From Alteromonas halophila (GTDB lineage Bacteria > Pseudomonadota > Gammaproteobacteria > Enterobacterales > Alteromonadaceae), in contig NZ_BMXP01000004.1 of assembly GCF_014651815.1 (NCBI RefSeq), forward strand, positions 1 to 64,000: a stretch of DNA of 64,000 nt, in the 5' to 3' direction. This document shows, in pieces, positions 54,833 to 64,000 of this stretch. The position numbers were made by a program, and so were the translations under genes. Positions within the stretch are counted from its first letter, which is position 1. Each line of letters opens with the position of its first letter. Under the pieces are notes generated by a model. That model searched no databases and was not told the DNA's origin. It saw only the letters and a program-made list of their open reading frames with translations.

Positions 54833-56628
54833 TATTTACCCACCTTCAGTACCGCCAAAAAGGCATCCTGGGGCAGTTCTACGTTCCCTATCTGCTTCAT
54901 CCGCTTTTTCCCTTCCTTCTGTTTCTGCAGCAGCTTTTTCTTTCGACTCACATCACCGCCGTAACATTTTGCGATAACGTTTTTACGCATTTGCTTGACG
55001 GTACTGCGGGCAATGACATGGTTGCCAATCGCCGCCTGAATCGCAATATCAAACATCTGACGCGGGATCAGCTCACGCAGCTTATCGACCAGTTCGCGAC
55101 CACGCCCCTGGGCGTTTTCACGGTGCGTAATCATCGCCAGCGCGTCCACCCGATCGCCATTAATGAGAATATCGACCCGCACCATGTCTGATGACTGGAA
55201 GCGTTTAAAGTTATAGTCCAGTGACGCAAAGCCACGACTGGTTGATTTAAGTCGGTCAAAGAAATCCAGCACCACTTCGGCCATTGGCAACTCGTAGGTA
55301 ATGGCTACCTGGTTACCATGATAGGTCATGTTGGTTTGCATGCCACGTTTCTCGACGCACAGCGTCATCACGTTGCCCAGGTATTCCTGCGGAACCAGAA
55401 TATTGGCCTCAACCATGGGCTCATGAATTTCTTCAATATCATTGACCGGCGGCAGCTCTGAGGGATTATCCACACTTAAGGTCTCGCCCTTGGTGGTCAC
55501 CACCTCATAGATAACGGTAGGCGCTGTGGTAATCAGCCCCAGGCCGTATTCCCGTTCCAGGCGTTCCTGAATGATTTCCATGTGTAACATGCCCAGAAAG
55601 CCGACCCGAAAGCCGAAGCCCAGTGCTGCTGAACTTTCTGGCTCAAAGAACAGCGAGGCATCATTCAGGCTGAGTTTTGCCAGCGCATCGCGAAAGTCTT
55701 CGTAGTCATCCGAACTGATTGGGAAAATACCGGCATAGACCTGTGGCTTAACTTTCTTAAAGCCGGGCAAGGGTTCTTCGGCCGGCGCTTTTGCCAGTGT
55801 GATAGTATCGCCAACAGGCGCACCAGTGATGTCTTTAATACCGGCAATAATAAAGCCGACCTCGCCGGCTTCCAGCCCTTCGGTTTCAAGTGGCTTCGGT
55901 GTGAATACCCCAATTTTATCCACCTGATGTACTTGTCCGTTAGACATCAGCTGGATTTTATCTTTTTTGTTAAGCTTCCCTTCTTTGATCCGCACCAGTG
56001 ACACAACGCCCTGATAGTTATCAAACCAGGAATCAATGATCAGCGCTTTCAGCGGGTCTTCTCTTTCGCCCTGCGGTGGCGGGATCTTCTGAACGATGCA
56101 TTCCAGCACTTCTTCGATACCCACGCCGGTCTTCGCCGAGCAGCGTACCGCCTCCATGGCATCAATGCCGACAATATCCTCGATCTCTTCGGCAATTCGA
56201 TCGGGTTCTGCCTGCGGTAAATCAATTTTGTTCAAAACTGGCACCACTTCCAGATCCATTTCAATCGCGGTGTAGCAATTAGCCAGCGTTTGCGCTTCAA
56301 CGCCCTGGCCGGCATCGACAACCAGCAGCGCCCCTTCACAGGCCGCCAGTGAGCGTGATACCTCGTAGGAAAAGTCGACATGGCCGGGGGTGTCAATGAA
56401 GTTGAGTTGGTAAGTTTCGCCATCTCTGGCTTCATAGTTCAGCGTGACACTCTGCGCCTTAATGGTAATCCCGCGCTCCCGTTCAAGATCCATAGAGTCG
56501 AGGACCTGCTCAGCCATTTCGCGATCAGTAAGGCCACCACAATGTTGAATAAGGCGGTCTGACAGAGTGGATTTACCATGATCGATGTGCGCAATAATAC
56601 TAAAATTACGAATATGGGATTGTTGCAT
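54832..56628 (-). CDS. lepA: Elongation factor 4 (LepA)
   Basis: 598 aa translational GTPase acting in initiation and ribosome back-translocation. G motifs: [25 protein letters not shown]. The C-terminal EF4-specific domain ends in [28 protein letters not shown]-like -10 (56769-56774 on the minus strand) lies about 140 bases upstream, with a weak -35. Confidence 0.96.
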   Translation of the reverse strand: MQQSHIRNFSIIAHIDHGKSTLSDRLIQHCGGLTDREMAEQVLDSMDLERERGITIKAQSVTLNYEARDGETYQLNFIDTPGHVDFSYEVSRSLAACEGALLVVDAGQGVEAQTLANCYTAIEMDLEVVPVLNKIDLPQAEPDRIAEEIEDIVGIDAMEAVRCSAKTGVGIEEVLECIVQKIPPPQGEREDPLKALIIDSWFDNYQGVVSLVRIKEGKLNKKDKIQLMSNGQVHQVDKIGVFTPKPLETEGLEAGEVGFIIAGIKDITGAPVGDTITLAKAPAEEPLPGFKKVKPQVYAGIFPISSDDYEDFRDALAKLSLNDASLFFEPESSAALGFGFRVGFLGMLHMEIIQERLEREYGLGLITTAPTVIYEVVTTKGETLSVDNPSELPPVNDIEEIHEPMVEANILVPQEYLGNVMTLCVEKRGMQTNMTYHGNQVAITYELPMAEVVLDFFDRLKSTSRGFASLDYNFKRFQSSDMVRVDILINGDRVDALAMITHRENAQGRGRELVDKLRELIPRQMFDIAIQAAIGNHVIARSTVKQMRKNVIAKCYGGDVSRKKKLLQKQKEGKKRMKQIGNVELPQDAFLAVLKVGK

Positions 56629-56940
56629 AAAGCTGAAAAATACCTGCGGAATTAGTTAATAAAACATACCAGTAAGCATAAGCAAATGCCTCGCCAGACC
56701 ACTTGCTGCCAGTTATCACCCGCAAGCGGGGAATTAAAGTGGTAGCGACCGTGGCAATCAGCATGTGATTATACTCACTCGCGAATACATTAGTCCCGGC
56801 TACTGCCGTAGACCAAACGATTCACAGGCAATACCGTTATTACGCCGGATTGCTGGAAACGCGCGTGGATTTTACCTATTTACGGGGATAAAAGCGAATA
56901 AAGCCGACAGTTCTCTGGTCCACAGCGACAACCTGTAGAA
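56629..56940. other. Non-coding gap between lepA and rseC
   Basis: I see no gene in these 312 bases. On the minus strand TATAAT at 56769-56774 could be the -10 of a lepA promoter; no good -35 is present. GCGAATAAAGCC at about 56893 resembles, but does not match, the arm of the 32794 palindrome. Confidence 0.5.
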
Positions 56941-57411
56941 TCAGACGGCCCTGCCAGACGCATCACTACCAGAGATTCGACCAATCAGCACTGGCTGAAA
57001 GCGCTGTGTATCAAGCTTTTTAATACGAGCGGAAATAACGATGTAGGTTAAAAACGTGACAAGCACACTGCCTGCAAACACGCTTAGATCGTGCACTGCA
57101 CCAGCCAGACTAAGCCAGCTGTCTAACAACAGAGCACTGCCGATCAGTGCCAGCAGTGGCACCACATACAATAATGCCGAGGCAGACAGCATGCCGGCCT
57201 CTGGAATACCCACCGATACCTCATCGCCAATCTCAACAGGGACTGGACTGCGCAGGGTGAGCCGCTGAACTTTCGGCGCAAAGGCGGTTGCTATGGCACC
57301 AGTGCCACAGTCACTCTGCGCCTGACAGCCATTGCAGGTGGTTTTAATCGCAGCCTCTACCACCACTGAGTCGTCGTTTACAGCGACCACTGTCGCACGC
57401 TCTGTGATCAT
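56941..57411 (-). CDS. rseC: RseC family regulator (SoxR-reducing system protein)
   Basis: 156 aa. The N-terminal Cys cluster C26-x2-C29-x5-C35 (TTCNGCQAQSDCGTG) is followed by two membrane helices (LLYVVPLLALIGSALLL and FAGSVLVTFLTYIVI). It is thought to modulate sigma-E signalling and SoxR reduction. It overlaps rseB by 4 bp and ends the rpoE operon. Confidence 0.93.
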   Translation of the reverse strand: MITERATVVAVNDDSVVVEAAIKTTCNGCQAQSDCGTGAIATAFAPKVQRLTLRSPVPVEIGDEVSVGIPEAGMLSASALLYVVPLLALIGSALLLDSWLSLAGAVHDLSVFAGSVLVTFLTYIVISARIKKLDTQRFQPVLIGRISGSDASGRAV

Positions 57412-58541
57412 GGATTACCGTTCTTCGACGTCAGAGACGTGGCAATTGCATTCGCCGTCTTAAGTGGCACTTTTCCAACGACAGTGACCTGCACCTTGCC
57501 ATCGGTCAGCGTTAAAAATGTGTTTAGATCATGTCGCAATATCAGATCGCTGCCAATTGCTTCATTTGCTGGCTGAACATACACAGAAACATCAACCAGG
57601 CCGTCACTGAACATTTTATACTCCACCACCTGGCCGGTTAGCGACAAACGCCTGATGTCGCGGCGGACTTCATCCATGCCATTTGGCAGGTAACTCACTT
57701 CCCAGCCATGCGCGCGCGGCTGCCTGGGTGACATAGCCATAGGTTTAGGTAGTGACGATGGGTTTATACGCGAAAAATACTCATGGGGCTTATCCATGAT
57801 GGTCAGTGAAGTGACCTGAATTTGCTCAAGTAATTTGCCCTGCAAATCAAGCATATTGAGTTTGAGCAACATGCCTGTCTGCTCATCGAGCCACAACTGA
57901 TAGCTAAACCGGCTGTTGTCGCGGCTGACAATACGGATTTGCTGGGCCGATCGCCCTGCCACCCTTGCTCTGCCGACGCTGACAAACTCGTACGCATCTT
58001 TAAGCTGCAGCGGCTGATAAAGAAGTTCACTGGGGATGGGCCCGCTGATATGACCCGCACGGAGACTGTAAGGCGGCACATCGGGTTCAAACACACTGAC
58101 CACGTCACCGACCCGGATCAATTCGCGCCCGGGCCCGTTCTGCAAATTCAGTTGTTCCATCGTACTGCCATCGGCAAGGTGCGCATGACGCCACAGATAA
58201 GGAATTGCTTCTCCACTGGGTCGGCTTTGTACAAAGGAAACCTGAAAATTACGGGTCTGACTAACCGTCGCCAGCCGCGCCAGCCACTGCTGTGTACTTA
58301 GTGACTCGCGTGTGTCAGTTGTCTGTGAAGACGCCTCCGGTATGGCAGCCGGTTGATCATCAGTTGCAGTGTCACTGAAGGCTCGGTCAGGTTCTGCAGT
58401 CTGAGGTTGTTGCTCTGGTGTATCGCCTGTTACCACTTGCTGGGCAAACGCTGACGAACTCATCAATATGGCGCAACTAACAATCATTGCACGCCAGTTA
58501 CTTCTCAGTACTGACGTACATACTTCTACATGTTTTACCAT
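57408..58541 (-). CDS. rseB: Sigma-E regulatory protein RseB
   Basis: 377 aa periplasmic protein that protects RseA from cleavage and senses mislocalised lipopolysaccharide. A signal peptide (to about residue 33, SSSAFA) precedes a long Gln/Thr-rich linker and the MucB/RseB N- and C-domains (QPRAHGWEVSYLPNGMDEVRR; YKMFSDGLVDVSVYVQP). The ~50-residue Pro/Gln/Asp-rich insert after the signal peptide is longer than in E. coli. It follows rseA by 7 bp. Confidence 0.94.
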   Translation of the reverse strand: MVKHVEVCTSVLRSNWRAMIVSCAILMSSSAFAQQVVTGDTPEQQPQTAEPDRAFSDTATDDQPAAIPEASSQTTDTRESLSTQQWLARLATVSQTRNFQVSFVQSRPSGEAIPYLWRHAHLADGSTMEQLNLQNGPGRELIRVGDVVSVFEPDVPPYSLRAGHISGPIPSELLYQPLQLKDAYEFVSVGRARVAGRSAQQIRIVSRDNSRFSYQLWLDEQTGMLLKLNMLDLQGKLLEQIQVTSLTIMDKPHEYFSRINPSSLPKPMAMSPRQPRAHGWEVSYLPNGMDEVRRDIRRLSLTGQVVEYKMFSDGLVDVSVYVQPANEAIGSDLILRHDLNTFLTLTDGKVQVTVVGKVPLKTANAIATSLTSKNGNP

Positions 58542-58548
58542 GAATTAC

Positions 58549-59145
58549 TCAACGATTAGGTTTGCTACCCACTGGTTCCTGCACGTCGCTGTCGTCGCCA
58601 CGTACATTTTCCTGCTTGAGTTTTACCTGCTGTTCATGGTCGGCAATAATCGCGTTGATTTTACGCTTCTTCTCTAACGCCTGACTCATATCATTGCGGG
58701 GCAGCGTACGTGATTTTTCAAGGCTAACAGGCGCCAGACCACCTTGCGGACCAACAACGGCCGGTGCGGTTACAAATGGCTCGGTAGGAGCAGGCTGATT
58801 AAACTGCTGCACCCCAAGGATCACTGCCACTGCGACGGATGCTGCAACGGCAAACTGACCGGACTGCTTCGCAAACGGTACAACATTGCCAAGTACCGGA
58901 ATTGACTTCCAGCGAGATTTCTTAGGCGCAACAATCGCGGGCTCATCCTCGAGTGCAGCCGCAACCTGCGCAGTGATATCAAGATGCGCACCTACTGACG
59001 CCTCTTTTCGCAGACCGCTTCGGATCACATGATAGCGCCGCCACTTGTTCTGCAATTCCTCATTCGCGGAAATGTCATCAACTATGCTGCCACCATCAAT
59101 TTCACCATCCATGAAAGCGGATAACTTTTCTTGCTGTTGCGTCAT
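58549..59145 (-). CDS. rseA: Sigma-E anti-sigma factor RseA
   Basis: 198 aa single-pass inner-membrane protein. The cytoplasmic N-domain binds RpoE (EKLSAFMDGEIDGGS; NKWRRYHVIRSGLRKE), the membrane helix is at ~97-115, and the periplasmic tail binds RseB. It lies 74 bp after rpoE on the same strand. Confidence 0.93.
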   Translation of the reverse strand: MTQQQEKLSAFMDGEIDGGSIVDDISANEELQNKWRRYHVIRSGLRKEASVGAHLDITAQVAAALEDEPAIVAPKKSRWKSIPVLGNVVPFAKQSGQFAVAASVAVAVILGVQQFNQPAPTEPFVTAPAVVGPQGGLAPVSLEKSRTLPRNDMSQALEKKRKINAIIADHEQQVKLKQENVRGDDSDVQEPVGSKPNR

Positions 59146-59219
59146 ATTCTTATTTCCTGATCATATTCGATCATTAACTACCCTAACACAGGTGTTAGTC
59201 AGCTTCATTCTCGGAAAGT

Positions 59220-59798
59220 TCAATTTTCTAACAATGGCTGAATAACTTTATCAATTGCTTCGCGGGCACGGAAGATTCGGGAGCGCACTGTCCCTACCGG
59301 ACAGTCCATCACGCCTGCGATCTCCTCGTAGCTCAACCCTTCTATTTCACGCAGTGTAATTGCCATACGAAGATCATCGGGAAGCTTTTCCACCGCTTTA
59401 AACAGCATCTCTTCGATTTCATCAGAGAGCAGGCTTCGCTCCGGGGTTGACTGCTCTTTGAGGGCATCACTGCCTTCGTAGTAGTCAGCTTCCTGAGCAT
59501 CAACATCGTTCGCCGGGGGTTTTCGCCCCTGCGCGACCAGATAATTCTTCGCACTGTTAACCGCAATACGGTACAGCCAGGTATAAAACGCACTGTCACC
59601 GCGAAAGTTCGGTAACGCCCGGTATGCTTTAATAAACGCATCCTGAGTCACATCTGCAACATCGCCGGTATTCTTGACATACCGGGAGACCAGATGCATG
59701 ACCTTGTGCTGATACCGGGTAACTAACAAATTGAAGGCGTTCTTATCCCCTCTTTGTACCCGTTCGACCAGTTGCTGGTCGCTAATTTGCTCGCTCAT
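59220..59798 (-). CDS. rpoE: RNA polymerase sigma-E factor RpoE
   Basis: 192 aa. Envelope-stress sigma factor. Region 2: FNLLVTRYQHKVMHLVSRYV, DVTQDAFIKAYRALPNFRG, YTWLYRIAVNSAKNYLV. Region 4: LPDDLRMAITLREIEGLSYEEIAGVMDCPVGTVRSRIFRAREAI. ATG 59798 (MSEQISDQQLVERV) aligns with the E. coli start; an in-frame ATG at 59807 lies too near AAGGAG. The longer frame to 59924 would start inside the promoter at 59852-59879. Confidence 0.96.
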   Translation of the reverse strand: MSEQISDQQLVERVQRGDKNAFNLLVTRYQHKVMHLVSRYVKNTGDVADVTQDAFIKAYRALPNFRGDSAFYTWLYRIAVNSAKNYLVAQGRKPPANDVDAQEADYYEGSDALKEQSTPERSLLSDEIEEMLFKAVEKLPDDLRMAITLREIEGLSYEEIAGVMDCPVGTVRSRIFRAREAIDKVIQPLLEN

Positions 59799-59851
59799 TC
59801 GAGCCATTACTCCTTTACTGCCACTACCCAATAGCTCTAAACAAGCACTGG

Positions 59852-59879
59852 TGTAGACGGTGCTGATCCAGAAAAGTTC
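59852..59879 (-). promoter_or_regulatory. Sigma-E autoregulatory promoter of rpoE
   Basis: On the minus strand GAACTT (59874-59879), 16 bp, then TCTACA (59852-59857). The RpoE consensus is GAACTT-N16-TCTGA/TCTAA. The start site would be about 45-50 bases before the rpoE ATG. Auto-activation of rpoE-rseABC is well known in E. coli. Confidence 0.8.
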
Positions 59880-59996
59880 GGTCAGCGAAGATAAAAAATT
59901 AAAAAAAATGCCGGATTGAGACACCCATCATTGAGTTTTATGGCTTATCCATTAGACTTGCCGGACTCATGCGCATTATCCTACGTTAAAAAATAC

Positions 59997-61658
59997 ATGA
60001 AATCAGTGTCGTCTTCACTATCTTCAACCGCTAATGCTATCGAGCACCAGTGTGATGTTCTTATCATCGGCAGTGGTGCTGCCGGTCTCAGCCTGGCATT
60101 AAAGCTTGCCGAGCACTGTCAGGTTATGGTGCTAAGTAAGAGTGACCGCAATGAAGGCTCGACCCGCTATGCGCAGGGTGGCATCGCCGCCGTATTCGAT
60201 GAGCAGGATTCCGTAGAGGCACACGTCAGGGATACGCTGAAAGCCGGTGCTGGTCTTTGCGATGAGGCGGCAGTCCGGTTTACTGCCGAGCGCGCCAAAG
60301 AGGCGTTAAGCTGGCTCATCGGTTCAGGCGTTCCCTTCGATACAGAAACCAATGATAAAGGCGAGCAGCGCTTTCACCTGACCCGCGAAGGCGGGCACAG
60401 TCACCGCCGCATTTTGCATGCCGCTGACGCCACTGGTGAAGCGTTGCAAACAACGCTTAATGATGCGGTAACGGCTCATAGTAATATCAGGGTTATGGAA
60501 CGCTATAACGCTATCGACTTAATTCCCTCGAAAGCCCATAAAGGCTATTGTAGCGGCGCGTATGTATGGAACCGACAGCGCGAGCACGTTGAAGTAATCC
60601 GCAGCCAGTTTGTTGCACTTGCTACTGGCGGCGGCAGTAAGGTATATCAATATACGTCCAACCCCGATGTCTCAAGTGGCGATGGCATTGCGATGGCCTG
60701 GCGCGCAGGCTGCCGTGTTGCCAACATGGAATTTAATCAGTTTCATCCAACCTGCCTGTTTCACCCACAGGCGGGCAACTTTCTGATCAGTGAAGCGCTG
60801 CGCGGCGAAGGCGCCAGGCTTTGTCATGCTGATGGTACAGCATTCATGCATAAGTTTGATGAACGCGGCGATCTGGCACCGCGGGATGTGGTTGCGCGGG
60901 CCATCGACTTTGAGATGAAGCGCCTTGGCGCAGACTGTATGTATCTGAATATCAGTCACAAACCGGCAGACTTTATCAACAAGCATTTCCCGAATATTTA
61001 CCGAAAGTGCCGCTCACTGGGAATTGATATTACCCGCGAGCCAATCCCGGTTGTGCCTGCCGCGCATTATAGCTGTGGCGGCGTCATTACTGATTTTAAT
61101 GCGAAAACAGACCTGGAAAATGTATATGCGATTGGCGAGGTTGCCTACACTGGCCTGCATGGTGCCAACCGCATGGCCTCGAATTCGTTGCTTGAATGTG
61201 TTGTTTTTGCCGCAGCGGCCGCCAGCGACATTATTCGCCGGTTACCGGTAGTGAAACTGGATGAAGCAATTCTGCCGTGGGATGAGAGTCAGGTCAGTAA
61301 TTCTGACGAAGAGGTTATAATTCAGCATAACTGGCATGAACTGCGGCTGTTTATGTGGGACTACGTCGGTATTGTCCGCACGGATAAACGACTTGAGCGG
61401 GCACTACGGCGCATTAACCTGCTGGAGCAGGAAATTCAGGAATACTACGCACACTTTCGGGTCAGCAATAACCTGTTAGAGCTGCGCAACTTAGTCACCG
61501 TGGCCGAGCTTATTGTGCGCTGCGCCATGGACAGAAAAGAAAGTCGCGGCCTGCACTACAATATTGATCATCCACAGCAGGACGCCAATCCGGCCCCCAC
61601 CATTCTGACGCCGGCTAAATCCAGACCACAGCCCGAACCCGGCACGCTGACCACATAG
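59997..61658 (+). CDS. nadB: L-aspartate oxidase
   Basis: 553 aa. FAD enzyme that oxidises aspartate to iminoaspartate in de novo NAD synthesis. Motifs: [61 protein letters not shown], and [22 protein letters not shown]. The start is uncertain: ATG 59997 gives the length nearest to E. coli NadB, ATG 59940 is possible and TTG 59916 unlikely. Divergent from rpoE as in E. coli and Vibrio. Confidence 0.93.
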   Translation: MKSVSSSLSSTANAIEHQCDVLIIGSGAAGLSLALKLAEHCQVMVLSKSDRNEGSTRYAQGGIAAVFDEQDSVEAHVRDTLKAGAGLCDEAAVRFTAERAKEALSWLIGSGVPFDTETNDKGEQRFHLTREGGHSHRRILHAADATGEALQTTLNDAVTAHSNIRVMERYNAIDLIPSKAHKGYCSGAYVWNRQREHVEVIRSQFVALATGGGSKVYQYTSNPDVSSGDGIAMAWRAGCRVANMEFNQFHPTCLFHPQAGNFLISEALRGEGARLCHADGTAFMHKFDERGDLAPRDVVARAIDFEMKRLGADCMYLNISHKPADFINKHFPNIYRKCRSLGIDITREPIPVVPAAHYSCGGVITDFNAKTDLENVYAIGEVAYTGLHGANRMASNSLLECVVFAAAAASDIIRRLPVVKLDEAILPWDESQVSNSDEEVIIQHNWHELRLFMWDYVGIVRTDKRLERALRRINLLEQEIQEYYAHFRVSNNLLELRNLVTVAELIVRCAMDRKESRGLHYNIDHPQQDANPAPTILTPAKSRPQPEPGTLTT

Positions 61659-61662
61659 AATA

Positions 61663-61676
61663 TGCGAATAAGCCTA
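61663..61676. repeat. Half copy of the 32794 palindrome arm
   Basis: TGCGAATAAGCCTAG occupies about 61662-61676; the palindrome arm and loop start at 32800-32814 read TGCGAATAAGTCTAG, one difference. It lies between the nadB stop and, in the converging direction, includes the stop codon of the MaoC gene. Confidence 0.5.
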
Positions 61677-62537
61677 GTCAGTCAGGCCGATTTTTCCTGA
61701 AATAAACAAGGTGTCGTCACGGGCAACCGTAAACCCATATGGGGTGGTTGCCTTGTCCATGCGCACCTCAGCGCTGCCGGGCAAAAGCAGTGGTTTATGG
61801 AAACTGCAGGATAGTGCCTCAATGACCCCTTTCGCACTGTGGTTATGCTGTTCATCGACAATATTTGAAGCCGCAGCGGCCAGCGACCACATGCCATGGG
61901 CCAGCGCCGACTTGAAACCGAACAGTCTGGCACTGACAGCGCTTAGATGGATTGGGTTGATATCACCCGCGACGCGCGCGTAGCGCCTGCCTATCCCCGC
62001 GTCGGCGTCCAGCTCTCCTGCCACATCCCCGGCGGGCAACGGGTGCTGCCCCCCGTTCTCAGGTTGTCGCAGACCTACATGAGCTGCGTGTACTCTGGCC
62101 AGATAGCCGCTGGTCGCTTCATGAATACATTTTTCATCCTGAAAAGCCTGCACCTCAAGGGTTAGCAACCAGCCGTGGCGGTGTTGTTTCACCGATTTAA
62201 AACGCACCCGTAAATCAATCGGCTGCGCCAGATCAGGCGTACGGTGAACTTCAATCGCATTCTCGATGTGGATCAGCCCCATAGCCGCAAACGGGCTTTT
62301 TTTGTCCAGCAGACATTTAAGCTGTAACCGCAACGCCAGGACCTGCAGGTAGCAGGGGTGCACCTGATCGCTGTCGTGCCAGCCCACGACATCACAATAG
62401 CGCCGGTAGTGCTCTTGCCTGGGCGCTACAGACTGACTATAGATCCGCTGAGGCAAAGAGGGAGGCCTGAACTGTGTAAGGGCGGGAAGATTAGCGCGCT
62501 TAAACAGCGCCTGACTATAAAGTGACAACATAGACAA
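61674..62537 (-). CDS. MaoC-like hot-dog domain protein
   Basis: 287 aa. The C-terminal half carries the MaoC/hydratase-2 motif: YARVAGDINPIHLSAVSARLFGFKSALAHGMW, with the expected Asp, Asn, Pro, His active-site set. The N-terminal half is a second, degenerate hot-dog. It probably hydrates trans-2-enoyl thioesters or binds acyl chains; the substrate is unknown. Convergent with nadB. Confidence 0.86.
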   Translation of the reverse strand: MSMLSLYSQALFKRANLPALTQFRPPSLPQRIYSQSVAPRQEHYRRYCDVVGWHDSDQVHPCYLQVLALRLQLKCLLDKKSPFAAMGLIHIENAIEVHRTPDLAQPIDLRVRFKSVKQHRHGWLLTLEVQAFQDEKCIHEATSGYLARVHAAHVGLRQPENGGQHPLPAGDVAGELDADAGIGRRYARVAGDINPIHLSAVSARLFGFKSALAHGMWSLAAAASNIVDEQHNHSAKGVIEALSCSFHKPLLLPGSAEVRMDKATTPYGFTVARDDTLFISGKIGLTD

Positions 62538-62552
62538 GTTCCTTTTCAGGCG

Positions 62553-62993
62553 TCAATACTTTGCATTACTGCGATTGAGTACGCGGCACAAGCGCCGGTA
62601 GTTTTGCTCACTGACTTCCCCTTTTAACAACCAGCGACGATGTGCAGGTTTCGCATGCTGGTGGAGTACCAGATACAGACCCCACCAGGTAACACGTGAG
62701 TCTTCTGAGACACGCCAGACTGGGGGCGGTTGTTCATGCCGTGGCGAGAGTTGAAATTCGCCGTCTTCCGAAACATGCCAGTGACCAGGTGTGGTGTTTA
62801 TGCCCTGACGCAACAGATATAACGCCAGGCCTGTTGCAACGCCTACCCACACTGCCAGCAAACTATACTCAGGCAGATAGCTGGTTGCTGCTTCAGGCAT
62901 ACAGGCGAAGCTCAGTCCCAGTGCGGCAAGGGGAATGACTGGCTGAAAGTGTCGCCAATGCGATGGTGTAATGACAACGCTATACTTTGACAC
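62553..62993 (-). CDS. ygfX: YgfX (CptA-like) membrane protein
   Basis: 146 aa. Two adjacent membrane helices (about residues 19-32 and 45-62) and a cytosolic domain with GHWHVSEDGEF, WRVSEDSRVTWWGLYLVL and RWLLKGEVSEQNYRRLCRVLN. Family members form an operon with sdhE; once proposed as a toxin-antitoxin pair, they are now linked to succinate dehydrogenase assembly. It overlaps sdhE by 14 bp. Confidence 0.85.
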   Translation of the reverse strand: MSKYSVVITPSHWRHFQPVIPLAALGLSFACMPEAATSYLPEYSLLAVWVGVATGLALYLLRQGINTTPGHWHVSEDGEFQLSPRHEQPPPVWRVSEDSRVTWWGLYLVLHQHAKPAHRRWLLKGEVSEQNYRRLCRVLNRSNAKY

Positions 62994-63231
62994 GATTAAC
63001 GATATGACTCACCATCGCAGCCAGCTGTGGATCCTCACACTTCTGATGCCCCATAAACCAGGCATACAAATCAGGATCGTCGCAGGTCAGCAACCGCTCA
63101 AAGGTTTCTTTTTGCTGTTCATCCAGGTTATTGAATGCCTCTTCAACAAAAGGCAACAGCAACACATCCAGCTCCAGCATGCCACGGCGGCACGCCCATT
63201 TTAGTCGTGCGTAACGTTTTTCTGAAAACAT
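62980..63231 (-). CDS. sdhE: Succinate dehydrogenase flavinylation factor SdhE
   Basis: 83 aa. Helps attach FAD covalently to SdhA. The signature RGMLELD is at residues 16-22, followed by LLPFVEEAFNNLDEQQKETFERLLTCDDPDLYAWFMG. It is divergent from ygfZ, the order conserved in gammaproteobacteria. Confidence 0.95.
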   Translation of the reverse strand: MFSEKRYARLKWACRRGMLELDVLLLPFVEEAFNNLDEQQKETFERLLTCDDPDLYAWFMGHQKCEDPQLAAMVSHIVNRVKV

Positions 63232-63402
63232 AAGTACTTCTGTAACATGATAATGCGCTTATCATAGCATGCACAATTACGAGTGATCACTGCCCTTTTT
63301 GGCAGATTCAGCGCATTTGCACAACGATAATCAGGAGCCGTATGGTTGTATTCAGTGTTTTTCCCCCCATGTTGAAACCGTAGCTTTGTAACAGGAGAAT
63401 CC

Positions 63403-64000
63403 ATGACGTCTCTCACATCATTATCGGCACTGCCAGACGACTTTGTTATGCAGCCAGACAACATCGGCTGTATTAAGGTAACCGGTGAAGACCGGGACAG
63501 TTATCTGCATGGTCAGCTTACTGTCAATATCAACGCCCTGACGAGCGACCAGGCGCGGTTTGCCGCCCATTGCGATAACAAGGGTAAGGTCTGGGCGGTA
63601 CTGGAAGTGGTCCGCCATGAGGATGGTGTGTTGTTGTATGGTAACAGGGACGCTGTCGATGCCAGTTTTGCTCAGCTACAGAAGTATGGCGTGTTCTCGA
63701 AAGTAGAAATGACCGAGCAACATACCGCTTACAGACATATCGTGATAAGCCAGAATGTAGGTCGGGCCGCAGCCAAAACACTATTCTCTGATGTCCCTGA
63801 CGCGAGCATGGCGGCACTTAGCAATGACTATGGCGTAGTCATCCAAACCCGTCTTGAAGGTTCGCCGCTACACTTTATTGTTACCGCAGAAGGCGAAGCT
63901 CAGCTCAATAAGTATTTATCCGAAAACCACGATGATATTGCGTCTTTCGGGGCGCCTGAATATGAGGCGCTGTGTGTAGTTTCTGGTATTCCTGCTGTGT
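63403..64000 (+). CDS. ygfZ: Folate-binding tRNA-modifying protein YgfZ (partial, 5' part)
   Basis: At least 199 aa; the gene runs off the right edge with no stop. ATG 63403 follows CAGGAGAATCC. Visible segments: IGCIKVTGEDRDSYLHGQLTVNINAL, FAAHCDNKGKVWAVLEV, and QKYGVFSKVEM, typical of the YgfZ/GcvT-like fold. The family works with tetrahydrofolate in iron-sulphur cluster maintenance. The diagnostic KGCYTGQE motif would lie beyond the window. Confidence 0.9.
   Translation, partial: MTSLTSLSALPDDFVMQPDNIGCIKVTGEDRDSYLHGQLTVNINALTSDQARFAAHCDNKGKVWAVLEVVRHEDGVLLYGNRDAVDASFAQLQKYGVFSKVEMTEQHTAYRHIVISQNVGRAAAKTLFSDVPDASMAALSNDYGVVIQTRLEGSPLHFIVTAEGEAQLNKYLSENHDDIASFGAPEYEALCVVSGIPAV

Noticed and set aside
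1..64000. CRISPR array, tRNA genes, insertion sequences, prophage or integron
   Set aside because: No regularly spaced direct repeats, no cloverleaf sequences with CCA ends, no transposase, integrase or phage structural genes were found in the frames read.

Overview
The window looks like a chromosomal segment of a marine gammaproteobacterium of the Alteromonadales, most likely Alteromonadaceae. I infer this from protein content (sodium-type PomAB stator, PEP-CTERM/PrsT genes, a class I adenylate cyclase, RibBA with a decayed RibA half) and from the gene orders xseB-ispA-dxs, nrdR-ribD-ribE-ribBA-ribH-nusB-thiL-pgpA, rpoE-rseABC-lepA-lepB-rnc-era, and sdhE-ygfX divergent from ygfZ. I cannot name the genus or species from sequence alone. 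The region is almost entirely core chromosome. I see no insertion sequence, prophage, integron or CRISPR array.

Layout. 1-430: the 5' end of a 16S rRNA gene on the minus strand, its leader with boxA, and a strong rrn promoter. 434-1258: pssA. 1506-6363: an exosortase/PEP-CTERM accessory block with two tandem paralogous surface proteins, the second behind a near-consensus sigma-54 promoter, followed by the TPR protein PrsT. 6410-11947: clpB with a sigma-32-like promoter, pgeF, rluD, and divergent bamD. 12011-18549: a stress-response locus. An ECF sigma factor and its ChrR-type zinc/cupin anti-sigma factor sit beside a five-gene lipid-modification operon (NTF2-like, SDR, FAD oxidoreductase, DUF1365, cyclopropane-synthase-like methyltransferase). 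The divergent intergenic space carries two matching promoter-like sites facing opposite ways. 18672-20383: pomA-pomB behind a sigma-28-like promoter. 20664-23744: xseB-ispA-dxs.

23922-32702 is the most accessory part. It holds a short class I adenylate cyclase, a decayed C-terminal fragment of a beta-galactosidase gene, an AbgT transporter, a second cyclopropane fatty acid synthase, a degenerate HD-GYP protein, and an RDD membrane protein with a zinc-ribbon protein. 32842-41396: pgpA, thiL, nusB, the riboflavin genes, nrdR, glyA and an isolated lpxD. 41602-50899: ettA, a DUF4382 lipoprotein, two PilZ proteins flanking radA, serB and smp. 50890-63231: tatD, pdxH, era-rnc-lepB-lepA, rseC-rseB-rseA-rpoE with a sigma-E autoregulatory promoter, nadB, a MaoC protein, ygfX and sdhE. 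The right edge cuts ygfZ.

How the parts work together. The window holds two membrane/oxidative stress circuits: sigma-E/RseABC and the ECF/ChrR pair with its lipid operon. Promoters resembling those of five sigma classes (70, 54, 32, 28 and E/ECF) can be read next to fitting genes. Envelope biology recurs (pssA, pgpA, lpxD, bamD, lepB, two CFA-type enzymes, PEP-CTERM proteins). Second-messenger genes (two PilZ proteins, a dead-looking HD-GYP, adenylate cyclase) are scattered. The most promising leads are the ECF/ChrR lipid locus with its mirrored promoters, the sigma-54-driven PEP-CTERM pair, the HD-GYP pseudo-enzyme and the beta-galactosidase remnant.
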